Of a DNA stretch of 64,000 nucleotides, positions 35,099 to 43,243 are shown piece by piece. The notes beneath the pieces were generated by a model. That model made no database searches. It worked only from the letters and a program-made list of their open reading frames with translations, and was not told the DNA's origin. The translations under genes were made by a program, and so were the position numbers. This DNA comes from SHZI01 sp963698405 (GTDB taxonomy: Bacteria > Pseudomonadota > Gammaproteobacteria > Steroidobacterales > GCA-2729495): positions 248,001-312,000 of the forward strand of contig CAVOQT010000002.1 in assembly GCA_963698405.1 (NCBI GenBank), read 5' to 3'. Numbering within the stretch: position 1 is the stretch's first letter; each line of letters opens with the position of its first letter.

Positions 35099-36190
35099 GT
35101 GCAAGAATCCTGTCCCGTGGTGATCCAGAATCCAGACCGCAGCGAAGTGGCCGGTGCCGATGCTCCGCCGCCGGAGGCCTATACGCGGCGCAACGAGTAC
35201 GACGTCAGCAACACGGTACGCGTGAGTTCCGTCGATGCGGTGCGTGAAGCGGTAGAGGATTTATTCGAACTGGCCTGTCCCGGCGCATCCTTCGACAGCC
35301 TGTGGATGGCCTTTCACGATTTCCGACGTCTGTTTCGCGGCCAGTTCGATGGCTACGTCGGTTGCGACACTCTGTACCACGATCAGCAGCACTCACTGGA
35401 TGTGACACTGGCGATGGCCCGACTGCTGGCCGGCTATCAGCAAAGCTGTGCGATCGCCGATCGCCTGGGCGTCGAACGGACCATGATGGGACTGGTCTGC
35501 GCACTGTTCCATGATTCCGGATATATCCGGCGCACCGGTGAACGCAACCGCAACGGCGCCGAATTCACCCACTGCCATATCGCGCGCGGTGCCGAGTTTC
35601 TCGCCAGTTATCTGCCGCGCATCGGGCTGGGCGGTACGGTGGCAGCAGCACGGCAGATCGTGCATTTCACCGGTTACGAGATCGCCTTCAACGATCTGGA
35701 ACTCGATGACCCGCGCGACAGCGCAGTGGGTCATTTGCTCGGCACGGCCGATATGCTGGCGCAGATGGCTGATCGCTGCTATCTGGAAAAATGCCGTGAC
35801 CGCCTGTACGGCGAGTTCGTGCTGGCCGGTGTGGCGGTTGAGATAAAAGGGCCGCGCGAACGACTGGTGCGCTATGCCTCAGGTAACGACCTGCTGCGCA
35901 AGACGCCCATATTCTGGGAAGAATCGGCACGCGCACGTCTCGAACAGGGCTTCAATCGCGCCTATCGCTATATAGAGCCGCTATTCAACGGGCAGAACCC
36001 CTATATGGCCGCCATCGAGCACAACCTGGCCTATCTGTGCCGCTTGCTTGAGGACGACCGTCTCGACGCGTTGCGCCGCCGCCCACCGGTGTTCACAGTG
36101 CTCCGCAACCCGCTGGAATCGGTAGGCGCACTGGTCAGCCGGCACCTGGCCGGTATCGATGCACCCGCTTCTTCGCTGGCGCTCAATTAA
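35099..36190 (+). CDS. HD-domain hydrolase resembling class I cyclic-nucleotide phosphodiesterases
   Basis: 363 residues from GTG 35099 (start uncertain; an in-frame GTG at 35117 is possible). The metal-ligand set YHDQQHSLDV (H94, H98, D101), ALFHDSGY (H138-D139) and FTHCHIARGAEFL follows the HNxxHxxDV / HDxxHxG order of the PDEase I superfamily more closely than that of simple HD phosphohydrolases. A further Asp in LLGTADMLAQMADRCY fits the family. No transmembrane or GAF domain is seen. It probably cleaves a cyclic nucleotide or related phosphodiester in the cytosol; the substrate cannot be told from sequence. Confidence 0.75.
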   Translation: MQESCPVVIQNPDRSEVAGADAPPPEAYTRRNEYDVSNTVRVSSVDAVREAVEDLFELACPGASFDSLWMAFHDFRRLFRGQFDGYVGCDTLYHDQQHSLDVTLAMARLLAGYQQSCAIADRLGVERTMMGLVCALFHDSGYIRRTGERNRNGAEFTHCHIARGAEFLASYLPRIGLGGTVAAARQIVHFTGYEIAFNDLELDDPRDSAVGHLLGTADMLAQMADRCYLEKCRDRLYGEFVLAGVAVEIKGPRERLVRYASGNDLLRKTPIFWEESARARLEQGFNRAYRYIEPLFNGQNPYMAAIEHNLAYLCRLLEDDRLDALRRRPPVFTVLRNPLESVGALVSRHLAGIDAPASSLALN

Positions 36191-36210
36191 CCGGTCAGCT
36201 CACCGGCCGC

Positions 36211-37236
36211 TCAACGCAATGCCGGCACCACGTGCTCGCCGATGATCTTCAGCGCGTCCATCGGATTATCGTGGAGGCGCAAACCGATCTCGGTCTGACC
36301 AGCCTTGCCGAAAGCCTTGAAACGCTCGATTTCACGATCCAGGTCTTCAATACCACCCGTCGAGGTGAGGCCTTCGCAGAGACGGTTGCACATCTCTTCT
36401 GATACGCCCTGGATGTTGCCCGAGCGGTCAAACCACGCGGCGACAAACTTGTCGAAGTTGCTGACCACGGTCTGGACTTCATCCGGCGTCAGCCAGAGCT
36501 TGATGAGATCGCCATCCAGCTTGCGCGCCCGCCAGGCCAGTTCACGGCGCGACTCGCGATAGGCTTCCTTGCGATCTTTCTTGACGTGCCAGGCCCAGAA
36601 GCTGTTCACGCGGATCGGAGCAGCGCCTGGCGCCCGTTTGGAGACGCCGATGCGGACATTGTCCATGGCCGGTTCAATCAGTTCGGTGGGCGTGCAGCCG
36701 ATGAACACGCCGTCAGCCACGCGCGCTTCCATGCGCATCATCATGTGGCGGTAGGCCGTGCCGTAGACGAAGGGCGGCGGCGCCTTGAGCCAGTCATAGG
36801 CGCAGGGATAGGTGACGTTGAAAATCTCGCCCTTGTAGCCATCCTTGGCGAGCTTCTTCTGGCCGGCGCCCATCACGATCTCGATGGCTTCGCGCACCGC
36901 GACAACGATCTTGTCCGGCTTGGGCAAAGCCATCGCGTCGAGGTTGCCCTCACCGGCACCGATCGCGGCCATCGCCCGCCCACCCGAGAGCTCGTTCAGG
37001 CTCAGCAGCGAATTGGCGATCTTCAGCGGGTGCATCTCGAAGGGGCTGACTGCGAGCGCGCCCATGCGCAGACGTTTGGTGGCCTGAGCCACCGGCACCA
37101 GGCTGATAAATGCATCCCAGTGGGCAAAGTAGTTCGAGGTCCAGATCGCACGGATTCCGTAGCGCTCAGCCGCCTGGGCGAGCTCCACCAACTGTGACGG
37201 GCCCAGATCCGGTTCGAGAATGATATCGACTTCCAC
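36211..37236 (-). CDS. LLM-class flavin-dependent oxidoreductase
   Basis: The 341-residue protein is a luciferase-like monooxygenase (TIM-barrel) enzyme: MEVDIILEPDLGPSQLVELA, IRAIWTSNYFAHWDAFISLV, RLRMGALAVSPFEMHPLKIA and ELSGGRAMAAIGAGEGNLDA. It is of the type close to methylene-tetrahydromethanopterin reductase and F420-dependent enzymes; whether it uses FMN or F420 cannot be decided here. It is transcribed alone. A palindromic site and a TATGAT -10-like box lie 55-80 bp upstream, so regulation by a dimeric repressor is plausible. Confidence 0.85.
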   Translation of the reverse strand: MEVDIILEPDLGPSQLVELAQAAERYGIRAIWTSNYFAHWDAFISLVPVAQATKRLRMGALAVSPFEMHPLKIANSLLSLNELSGGRAMAAIGAGEGNLDAMALPKPDKIVVAVREAIEIVMGAGQKKLAKDGYKGEIFNVTYPCAYDWLKAPPPFVYGTAYRHMMMRMEARVADGVFIGCTPTELIEPAMDNVRIGVSKRAPGAAPIRVNSFWAWHVKKDRKEAYRESRRELAWRARKLDGDLIKLWLTPDEVQTVVSNFDKFVAAWFDRSGNIQGVSEEMCNRLCEGLTSTGGIEDLDREIERFKAFGKAGQTEIGLRLHDNPMDALKIIGEHVVPALR

Positions 37237-37297
37237 GGGGACTTCTCCTGCTACGACTTAGCCGCTTGATGTTCTAACCAGTAACTCACCATCATAT

Positions 37298-37313
37298 TGA
37301 CAGTGACTTGTCA
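37298..37313 (-). promoter_or_regulatory. Operator-like palindrome upstream of the LLM gene
   Basis: TGACAGTGACTTGTCA has matching 5-bp arms (TGACA/TGTCA) around a 6-bp centre and abuts a minus-strand TATGAT (37296-37291) that could be the -10 box of the 37236 gene. No regulator gene is adjacent. Confidence 0.35.
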
Positions 37314-37318
37314 TTTTG

Positions 37319-37352
37319 GCGCGAACCCGGTGTTCTATAAGGGTTTTCGCGC
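37319..37352 (-). terminator. Imperfect hairpin after rraB
   Basis: Arms GCGCGAACCC and GGGTTTTCGCGC pair with a two-base bulge, 62 bases beyond the rraB stop. No U-run follows, so it may be a weak terminator or an incidental structure. Confidence 0.3.
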
Positions 37353-37413
37353 TGTGGGCATTGTAGCCGCGCTAATCGTTTCCGGATACCGAGACCCTTG
37401 CCGAATCAGACAG

Positions 37414-37764
37414 CTAACGGTAACCGTCACCGGATCCTGAATCCCGGCTGACCGGCGGACAACCCCAACCGTCGGCATCACCGCCATGCTGGCGGGCCAG
37501 TCCGGCGATCTGCTGCTCCATGCTGTTCAGAAGCGCATGCTCCGGCGGCATATGGCGGGTGATGGCAACCTGCCACTTGTCGGTTCTCTCGTAGGGCAAC
37601 ACCTGCGCTGGCAGCTGGAGCGCGGCGACTGCGGCGCTGGCAAAGGCATCTGCCTGTGCCCTGGTGTCAAAAATCACGAAGAAATCGATATCGCGGGGCG
37701 CAGCCAGATCGTCGCCCTGTTCCTGCATGAGGCGCAGCAATTCGTCATTGGTATCAGCGTGCAC
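37414..37764 (-). CDS. rraB: RraB-family ribonuclease E inhibitor
   Basis: The 116-residue protein starts at GTG 37764. NDELLRLMQEQGDDL, RDIDFFVIFDTRAQADAF and the C-terminal HGGDADGWGC are the RraB signatures. RraB binds the degradosome-assembly region of RNase E and modulates RNA decay. It lies 11 bp downstream of glmS on the same strand and may be the last gene of the glm transcript. This is notable because glmS mRNA is an RNase E target in enterics; any functional link here is speculation. Confidence 0.85.
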   Translation of the reverse strand: MHADTNDELLRLMQEQGDDLAAPRDIDFFVIFDTRAQADAFASAAVAALQLPAQVLPYERTDKWQVAITRHMPPEHALLNSMEQQIAGLARQHGGDADGWGCPPVSRDSGSGDGYR

Positions 37765-37775
37765 GCGGCAGAAGG

Positions 37776-39608
37776 TTACTCGACGGTCACCGATTTGGCG
37801 AGATTGCGCGGCTGATCCACATCGGTACCGCGCAGGATGGCGACATGGTAGGCGAGCAGCTGCAGCGGCACCGTGTACACCGCCGGGGCCTGCAGATAGG
37901 TCACATGCCGTGGCATTTTGATGACTGTTACGCCATCGCTGGATTCAAAGCCGGAATCCGGATCAGCAAACACAAACAGCTCACCGCCACGCGCACGGAC
38001 TTCCATCAGATTGGACTTGAGCTTCTCGAGCAAATCGTTGTTCGGCGCGACCGTGATCACCGGCATGTCATGGTCAACCAGCGCCAGCGGACCGTGCTTG
38101 AGTTCGCCGGCCGGGTAGGCCTCGGCGTGGATGTACGAGATTTCCTTGAGCTTGAGCGCACCCTCCATGGCGATCGGGTGCAGGATGCCGCGGCCGAGAA
38201 ACAGCGCATGGTGCTTGTTGGCAAAGCGCTCGGCGAGCTGCTTCATCACCGGATCGAGTACGAGTGTCTTTTCGATCAGGCCGGGAATCTCGATCAGACG
38301 CGTAACCAATCCGCGTTCACGCTCCGCATCGGCGGTACGGTGTTTGGCCAGCGCGATCACCAGCATGGTCAGCGCCGTGATCTGGGTTGTGAAGGCCTTG
38401 GTTGAAGCCACACCGATCTCGGGACCGGCGCGCGTCAGCATCACCAGCTCGGACTCGCGTACCAGCGAACTTTCCGGCACGTTGCAGATGGCCAGCGAGG
38501 ACAGGTAGCCCGAACCTTTCGCCAGACGCAGTGCGGCCAGCGTATCTGCCGTTTCACCAGACTGGGAGATAGTCACAAACAGCGTGTTCTTGGGCACCAC
38601 CGGGCTGCGATAGCGATATTCGCTGGCGATATCCACACTGCAAGGCAGTCGACAAACCTGCTCGATGAGATAGCGTGCCACCGATCCGGCATGAAAGCTG
38701 GTACCGCAGGCAACGATGTGCACGGCTTCGACGCGACCGAAGATTTGGCCAGCCGCCGGGCCGAAGGCGGCTTGCAGCAGCTTGCCGTTCGCGACCCGCT
38801 CCTCGAGCGTTTGCGCTACGGCGCGCGGCTGCTCGTGGATCTCCTTGAGCATGTAATGCGGATACTGGCCTTTCTCGGCAGCATCAGCCGAAAGCTCGCT
38901 CAGCTTTTCCTCGCGTGCAACCGGATGACCATCCAGGTCGGTCACCTTGATGCCGGTCTTGCGAATCTCGGCCACATCGCCTTCTTCGAGAAAAATGAAG
39001 CGCCGGGTAACCGGCAGCAGCGCCGAGACATCAGAGGCGACAAAGTTACCGGTCTCCGTCAAACCGACGACGACCGGACAGCCGCAACGCGCGAGCACGA
39101 GCAGGCCCGGGTCGGCCTCACTCATCACCACCAGCGCATAGGCGCCATGCAGTTCGGCAACGGTGGCACGCACCGCAGAGTACAGGTCCGGTTTGCTCTT
39201 CAGATGGTGGTGAATCCGGTGCGCAATGCACTCGGTGTCTGTATCGGAGGCAAAAACATAGCCCTGCTGCTTCAATTCTTCGCGCAGCTGCTCGTGATTC
39301 TCGATGATCCCGTTGTGTACGATCGCCAGGCCATCGTAGGAAATATGCGGATGAGCGTTTCTCTCGCTCGGTACGCCGTGGGTCGCCCAGCGAGTGTGGG
39401 CGATCCCGATGTGTGAACTCAGCGGCTCGGCATCCAGTGCCAACTGGAGTTCGGCCACCTTGCCCTGCCGTCGCTGCCGCTTCAGTTGCCCGTCACTCAA
39501 TACGGCGAGCCCTGCCGAGTCGTAGCCACGATATTCAAGCCGGCGCAGTCCCTCCATCAGGACGGGGACAACGTTCTGCTCAGCGATTGCACCGACGATT
39601 CCACACAT
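37776..39608 (-). CDS. glmS: Glutamine-fructose-6-phosphate aminotransferase (isomerising)
   Basis: The 610-residue protein begins MCGIVGAIAEQNVVPVLMEG, with the N-terminal nucleophile Cys2 of the glutamine amidotransferase domain (HTRWATHGVPSERNAHPH follows). Two SIS isomerase domains come after (CGTSFHAGSVARYL, ISQSGETADTLAALRLAK, STKAFTTQITALTML). It ends with PRNLAKSVTVE, the conserved C-terminal tail. It makes glucosamine-6-phosphate, the entry step to UDP-GlcNAc for peptidoglycan and LPS. It follows glmU after a 179-bp gap containing a large hairpin repeat. No glmS ribozyme is expected or seen. Confidence 0.97.
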   Translation of the reverse strand: MCGIVGAIAEQNVVPVLMEGLRRLEYRGYDSAGLAVLSDGQLKRQRRQGKVAELQLALDAEPLSSHIGIAHTRWATHGVPSERNAHPHISYDGLAIVHNGIIENHEQLREELKQQGYVFASDTDTECIAHRIHHHLKSKPDLYSAVRATVAELHGAYALVVMSEADPGLLVLARCGCPVVVGLTETGNFVASDVSALLPVTRRFIFLEEGDVAEIRKTGIKVTDLDGHPVAREEKLSELSADAAEKGQYPHYMLKEIHEQPRAVAQTLEERVANGKLLQAAFGPAAGQIFGRVEAVHIVACGTSFHAGSVARYLIEQVCRLPCSVDIASEYRYRSPVVPKNTLFVTISQSGETADTLAALRLAKGSGYLSSLAICNVPESSLVRESELVMLTRAGPEIGVASTKAFTTQITALTMLVIALAKHRTADAERERGLVTRLIEIPGLIEKTLVLDPVMKQLAERFANKHHALFLGRGILHPIAMEGALKLKEISYIHAEAYPAGELKHGPLALVDHDMPVITVAPNNDLLEKLKSNLMEVRARGGELFVFADPDSGFESSDGVTVIKMPRHVTYLQAPAVYTVPLQLLAYHVAILRGTDVDQPRNLAKSVTVE

Positions 39609-39716
39609 ATATGAAATTATGACTTAGCGGCCAGAGAATAGCGCCATAAGGTAGCGGTTAAGGGGTTACGGGGCTGTAACCTGCATCGCATTTACGGTGG
39701 CCGGGGTTGCGATCCT

Positions 39717-39776
39717 GTAGGAGCGGCTTCAGCCGCGATCATTGGCCCGAAGCATCGCGGCTGAAGCCGCTCCTAC
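39717..39776. repeat. REP-like palindromic hairpin between glmU and glmS
   Basis: A perfect 23-bp inverted repeat (39717-39739 and 39754-39776, loop 14) of the GTAGGAGCGGCTTCAGCCGC type, familiar from Pseudomonas and Xanthomonas genomes. It ends 12 bp after the glmU stop and could act as a terminator or mRNA stabiliser. Confidence 0.85.
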
Positions 39777-39787
39777 CGAAGGCGCTC

Positions 39788-41164
39788 CTACGAGCGGGAC
39801 TTTTTGGCGGGGCGCTTCCAGTTGGGGATGGTGGACTGGCGGGCGCGCTCCAGTGTGAGCTGGCCGGCTGGCGCCGGCTTGGTGATGGTGGACCCCGCAC
39901 CAATCGTGGCACCCGGGCCGATTTCGACTGGCGCCACCAGCTCTACGCCTGAGCCGATGAAGGCACCGTCACCGATGACGGTGCGATGCTTGTTGGCGCC
40001 ATCGTAGTTGCAGGTGATGGTGCCAGCACCGATATTCACCTGGCTGCCAATAGTTGCGTCACCGATATAGCTGAGGTGGTTCACCTTGCTGCCGGCCCCG
40101 ATCACGCTCTTCTTGATCTCGACGAAGTTGCCGAGCTTCGCGCCATCAGCCAGCTGCACCTCGGGGCGGACCCGCGCATAGGGGCCGATATCGCAACGCT
40201 TGCCAATCGTGCCCTGCTCGATGACACAGTGCGAATGAATCACTGTACCGGCACCGATCGTTGCATCGCGGATCAGCGTGAAGGGCCCAATGCGCACACC
40301 GTCGCCCAGCGTCACATGACCTTCAAAGATCACATTGGCATCGATAGTGACGTCCCGACCACACTTCAATACGCCACGGACATCGATCCGTGCCGGATCA
40401 GCGAGGCCCACGCCAGCAGTCATCAACTGCATGGCGTTCCGGCGGCGCAGGATCGTCTCGGCTTCGGCAAGCTGCAGTTTGTCGTTGATACCGAGAATCT
40501 CGTCAGCTGACTCGGCGGGAACCGCGACGACACGGACACCATCCTTGACGGCGAGCGCCACACAGTCGGTCAGGTAATACTCTTTCTGGGCATTATTCGC
40601 CCGCAGGCGCCGGGTCCAGTCTGCAAGCAAACCAGCTGGACAGGCGAGCAGGCCGGTATTGATCTCATCGATGGCACGTTGCGTGGTGCTGGCATCTTTT
40701 TCTTCAACGATCGAGAGCACCTCACCGCGGCCACCGCGAATGATCCGGCCGTAACCGGTGGGATCAGGCAAGCGGGCGGTCAGGATGGCCAGCTGGCCAC
40801 GCGCTGCCCGACTGACCAGTTTCCTGAGTGTGGACGGCTGTACGAGCGGAACATCGCCGTAGAGAACCAGCACGACATCCTGTGACTTGATACCCGGCAT
40901 GGCCTGCTTGACGGCATGGCCAGTACCCCGTTGCTCAGCCTGGCGAATCCAGACCACGGCCTGATTTGAAAAAGCCTGCCTGACCTGCTCCCCGCCATGC
41001 CCATGCACGACCCGGATCTCACGAGCCCGCAAGGCCTGTGAAGATTCGAGTACGTGGGAGAGCAGCGGCCGACCGGCCAGCGGGTGCAATACCTTGGGCA
41101 GCTCCGAGCGCATGCGCTTGCCCTGCCCGGCAGCCAGAACGATGACGGTGATGTTTGTTGCCAT
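39788..41164 (-). CDS. glmU: Bifunctional UDP-GlcNAc pyrophosphorylase / glucosamine-1-P acetyltransferase
   Basis: 458 residues. The N-terminal nucleotidyltransferase domain has LAAGQGKRMRSELPKVLHPL, then RGTGHAVKQAMP and LYGDVPLV. A C-terminal left-handed beta-helix of hexapeptide repeats (about 250-440: IGPFTLIRDATIGAGTVIHS, KKSVIGAGSKVNHLSYIGDA, GAGTITCNYDGANKHRT) is the acetyltransferase. Together they convert glucosamine-1-phosphate to UDP-GlcNAc. The usual gammaproteobacterial order atpC-glmU-glmS is kept. A composite hairpin repeat lies between atpC and this gene. Confidence 0.97.
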   Translation of the reverse strand: MATNITVIVLAAGQGKRMRSELPKVLHPLAGRPLLSHVLESSQALRAREIRVVHGHGGEQVRQAFSNQAVVWIRQAEQRGTGHAVKQAMPGIKSQDVVLVLYGDVPLVQPSTLRKLVSRAARGQLAILTARLPDPTGYGRIIRGGRGEVLSIVEEKDASTTQRAIDEINTGLLACPAGLLADWTRRLRANNAQKEYYLTDCVALAVKDGVRVVAVPAESADEILGINDKLQLAEAETILRRRNAMQLMTAGVGLADPARIDVRGVLKCGRDVTIDANVIFEGHVTLGDGVRIGPFTLIRDATIGAGTVIHSHCVIEQGTIGKRCDIGPYARVRPEVQLADGAKLGNFVEIKKSVIGAGSKVNHLSYIGDATIGSQVNIGAGTITCNYDGANKHRTVIGDGAFIGSGVELVAPVEIGPGATIGAGSTITKPAPAGQLTLERARQSTIPNWKRPAKKSRS

Positions 41165-41177
41165 AGGTGGATTATAG

Positions 41178-41273
41178 GTAGGAGCAGCTTCCTTGTGGGA
41201 GCGGCTTCTTGTGGGAGCGGCTTCAGCCGCGATGATTTCGAACGTGGAAGATCGCGCCTGAAGGCGCTCCTAC
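41178..41273. repeat. REP-like element with iterated left arm, atpC-glmU gap
   Basis: The full hairpin (41211-41233 with 41251-41273) is preceded by two partial copies of its left arm (41178-41194 and 41195-41210), giving three tandem units of 16-17 bp. The atpC stop codon (41272-41270) lies inside the right arm. Confidence 0.75.
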
Positions 41274-41692
41274 CGCTGGCGCTTGCCTTTGAGTCGCTGG
41301 GCAGCGCGGTAGCGGGCAGCCGCTTCGACCAGCTGGGCCTGTGCGTGGGCCAGATCATCTTTATGGGTTGCGCCTTTAACGGCTTCCTCAGCTGCACGAC
41401 GTGCATCGTCTGCAGCCTGTTCATCCAGCTGATCGGCGCGCAGCGCAGTATCCGCAAGAATCGAAACCAGGTTCGGCTGTACCTCGAGCAGGCCACCCGT
41501 GACATAGAAGAAGCGCTCGTCCTGGCCCTCCAGCTGTACACGCACCTCACCCGGACGCAGGTTCATCATCATCGGCGCGTGACGTGGTGCAATGCCCACC
41601 TCACCGTACTTGCCCGGTGCAATGACCAGATTGCCTTCACCAGCCCAGATCTGGCCCTCGGCGCTGACGATGTCAACTTTGATTGTGCTCAT
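41270..41692 (-). CDS. atpC: ATP synthase epsilon subunit (F1)
   Basis: 140 residues: MSTIKVDIVSAEGQIWAGEG, then NLVIAPGKYGEVGIAPRHAP and the beta-sandwich GGLLEVQPNLVSILADTALR, followed by the C-terminal two-helix domain (DDARRAAEEAVKGATHKDDL ... RYRAAQRLKG). It is the rotor-stalk subunit that can inhibit ATP hydrolysis. It is the last F1 gene of the operon. Its final codon and stop run into a REP-like repeat, so the extreme C-terminus (KGKRQR) is set beside repeat-derived sequence. Confidence 0.95.
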   Translation of the reverse strand: MSTIKVDIVSAEGQIWAGEGNLVIAPGKYGEVGIAPRHAPMMMNLRPGEVRVQLEGQDERFFYVTGGLLEVQPNLVSILADTALRADQLDEQAADDARRAAEEAVKGATHKDDLAHAQAQLVEAAARYRAAQRLKGKRQR

Positions 41693-41708
41693 GATCTAAC
41701 CGCTGTCC

Positions 41709-41774
41709 GTAGGAGCGGCTTCAGCCGCGATCCCGCTCCCCTGCCAAAAAAATCGCGGCTGAAGCCGCTCCTAC
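41709..41774. repeat. REP-like hairpin between atpD and atpC
   Basis: A perfect 23-bp inverted repeat (41709-41731 and 41752-41774, loop 20) of the same family as that at 39717. Its last base is the final base of the atpD stop codon; atpC starts 17 bp away on the other side of the transcript. Confidence 0.85.
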
Positions 41775-43153
41775 TACTGCAGGGTCTTGGCCTTTTCGAC
41801 GGCATCGTCGATGGTGCCAACCATATAGAAAGCCTGCTCGGGCAGATGATCATACTCGCCTGCCACGATGCCCTTGAAGCCGCGGATGGTCTCCTTCAGG
41901 GATACGTACTTGCCATCCTGGCCGGTGAACTGCGAAGCCACGAAGAAGGGCTGTGACAGGAAGCGCTGGATCTTCCGCGCCCGCTGCACGATCTGTTTGT
42001 CTTCTTCAGACAGCTCATCCATACCGAGAATTGCGATGATGTCCTGCAACTCCTTGTAACGCTGCAACACCGACTGCACGGAACGCGCCACTTCATAGTG
42101 GTCGTTACCGACCACGTTCGGATCGAGCAGGCGGCTGGTGGAGTCGAGCGGATCCACGGCCGGATAAATGCCGAGCTCGGCAACCTGACGCGACAGCACC
42201 AGCGTCGCCTCGAGATGTGCGAAGGTAGTGGCCGGCGACGGATCGGTGAGATCGTCGGCAGGTACGTATACGGCCTGGAAGGAAGTGATCGAACCGGTCT
42301 TGGTCGAAGTGATGCGCTCCTGCAGTACGCCCATCTCCTCGGCAAGCGTCGGCTGGTAGCCTACTGCCGACGGCATGCGGCCGAGCAGTGCGGACACTTC
42401 GGTGCCGGCCAGCGTATAGCGATAGATGTTGTCGATGAACATGAGCACGTCGCGACCTTCGTCACGGAAATACTCGGCCATGGTCAGACCGGTCAGCGCG
42501 ACGCGCAGACGGTTGCCAGGCGGCTCATTCATCTGACCGTAGACGAGCGCGACCTTGTCGAGCACGCCGCCGTCCTTCATCTCGTGGTAGAAATCGTTAC
42601 CTTCACGGGTACGCTCACCGACACCGGCAAACACCGAGTAACCGGAATGCTCGGCAGCAATGTTGCGGATCAGTTCCAGCAGCGTAACGGTCTTGCCGAC
42701 ACCGGCACCGCCGAACAGGCCGACCTTGCCGCCCTTGGCGATCGGCATGATCAGGTCGATGACCTTGATGCCCGTTTCGAGCAGCTCGGTGGCGCCCGCC
42801 TGGTCCTCGTAGCTGGGCGCAGCACGGTGGATCGGCCAGCGCTCTTTGGAATCGACCGGACCCGCTTCGTCTACCGGCTTGCCGAGTACGTCCATGATGC
42901 GACCGAGGGTCTTCTCACCGACCGGGACCAGGATCGGCTGGCCGGTGTTGGTCACCGGCAGACCGCGCTTGAGGCCTTCACTGGCGCCCATGGCAATCGT
43001 GCGAACGACACCGTCGCCGAGCTGCTGCTGCACCTCGAGCGTGAGATCGAAGTCGTTGAGCAGTAGCGCATCGTAAATCTTTGGAATCTCCCCACGGGGA
43101 AACTCGACGTCTACCACTGCACCGATGACCTGAACTACCTTACCGTTACTCAT
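41774..43153 (-). CDS. atpD: ATP synthase beta subunit (F1, catalytic)
   Basis: 459 residues: MSNGKVVQVIGAVVDVEFPR start, P-loop GLFGGAGVGKTVTLLELI, GVGERTREGNDFYHEM, the Walker B region VLMFIDNIYRYTLAGTEVSA and PAVDPLDSTSRLLDP. It holds the catalytic nucleotide sites of the F-type ATP synthase. It lies between atpG and atpC in the standard order. Both flanking gaps contain REP-like repeats, which is unusual inside this operon. Confidence 0.98.
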   Translation of the reverse strand: MSNGKVVQVIGAVVDVEFPRGEIPKIYDALLLNDFDLTLEVQQQLGDGVVRTIAMGASEGLKRGLPVTNTGQPILVPVGEKTLGRIMDVLGKPVDEAGPVDSKERWPIHRAAPSYEDQAGATELLETGIKVIDLIMPIAKGGKVGLFGGAGVGKTVTLLELIRNIAAEHSGYSVFAGVGERTREGNDFYHEMKDGGVLDKVALVYGQMNEPPGNRLRVALTGLTMAEYFRDEGRDVLMFIDNIYRYTLAGTEVSALLGRMPSAVGYQPTLAEEMGVLQERITSTKTGSITSFQAVYVPADDLTDPSPATTFAHLEATLVLSRQVAELGIYPAVDPLDSTSRLLDPNVVGNDHYEVARSVQSVLQRYKELQDIIAILGMDELSEEDKQIVQRARKIQRFLSQPFFVASQFTGQDGKYVSLKETIRGFKGIVAGEYDHLPEQAFYMVGTIDDAVEKAKTLQ

Positions 43154-43171
43154 CTCTCTCTCCTGCCCCCC

Positions 43172-43236
43172 GTAGGAGCGGCTTCAGCCGCGACCCGGGT
43201 TGCCGCATAAAAATCGCGCTTGGCAGCGCTCCTGGG
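43172..43236. repeat. Degenerate REP-like element between atpG and atpD
   Basis: The left arm (43172-43193) matches GTAGGAGCGGCTTCAGCCGC exactly, while the right arm (43213-43236) is imperfect, so the hairpin is weaker than its neighbours. Confidence 0.7.
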
Positions 43237-43243
43237 GATGCTC

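Noticed and set aside
37774..37815. A plus-strand peptide ending STVTDLARLRG, which often marks a tRNA-derived reading frame
   Set aside because: It is the antisense of the conserved glmS C-terminus; no cloverleaf can be drawn there.
39609..39716. A glmS ribozyme or riboswitch before glmS
   Set aside because: The region upstream of glmS on its transcript is short and dominated by the REP-like hairpin; no ribozyme core was recognised, and this class is typical of Firmicutes.
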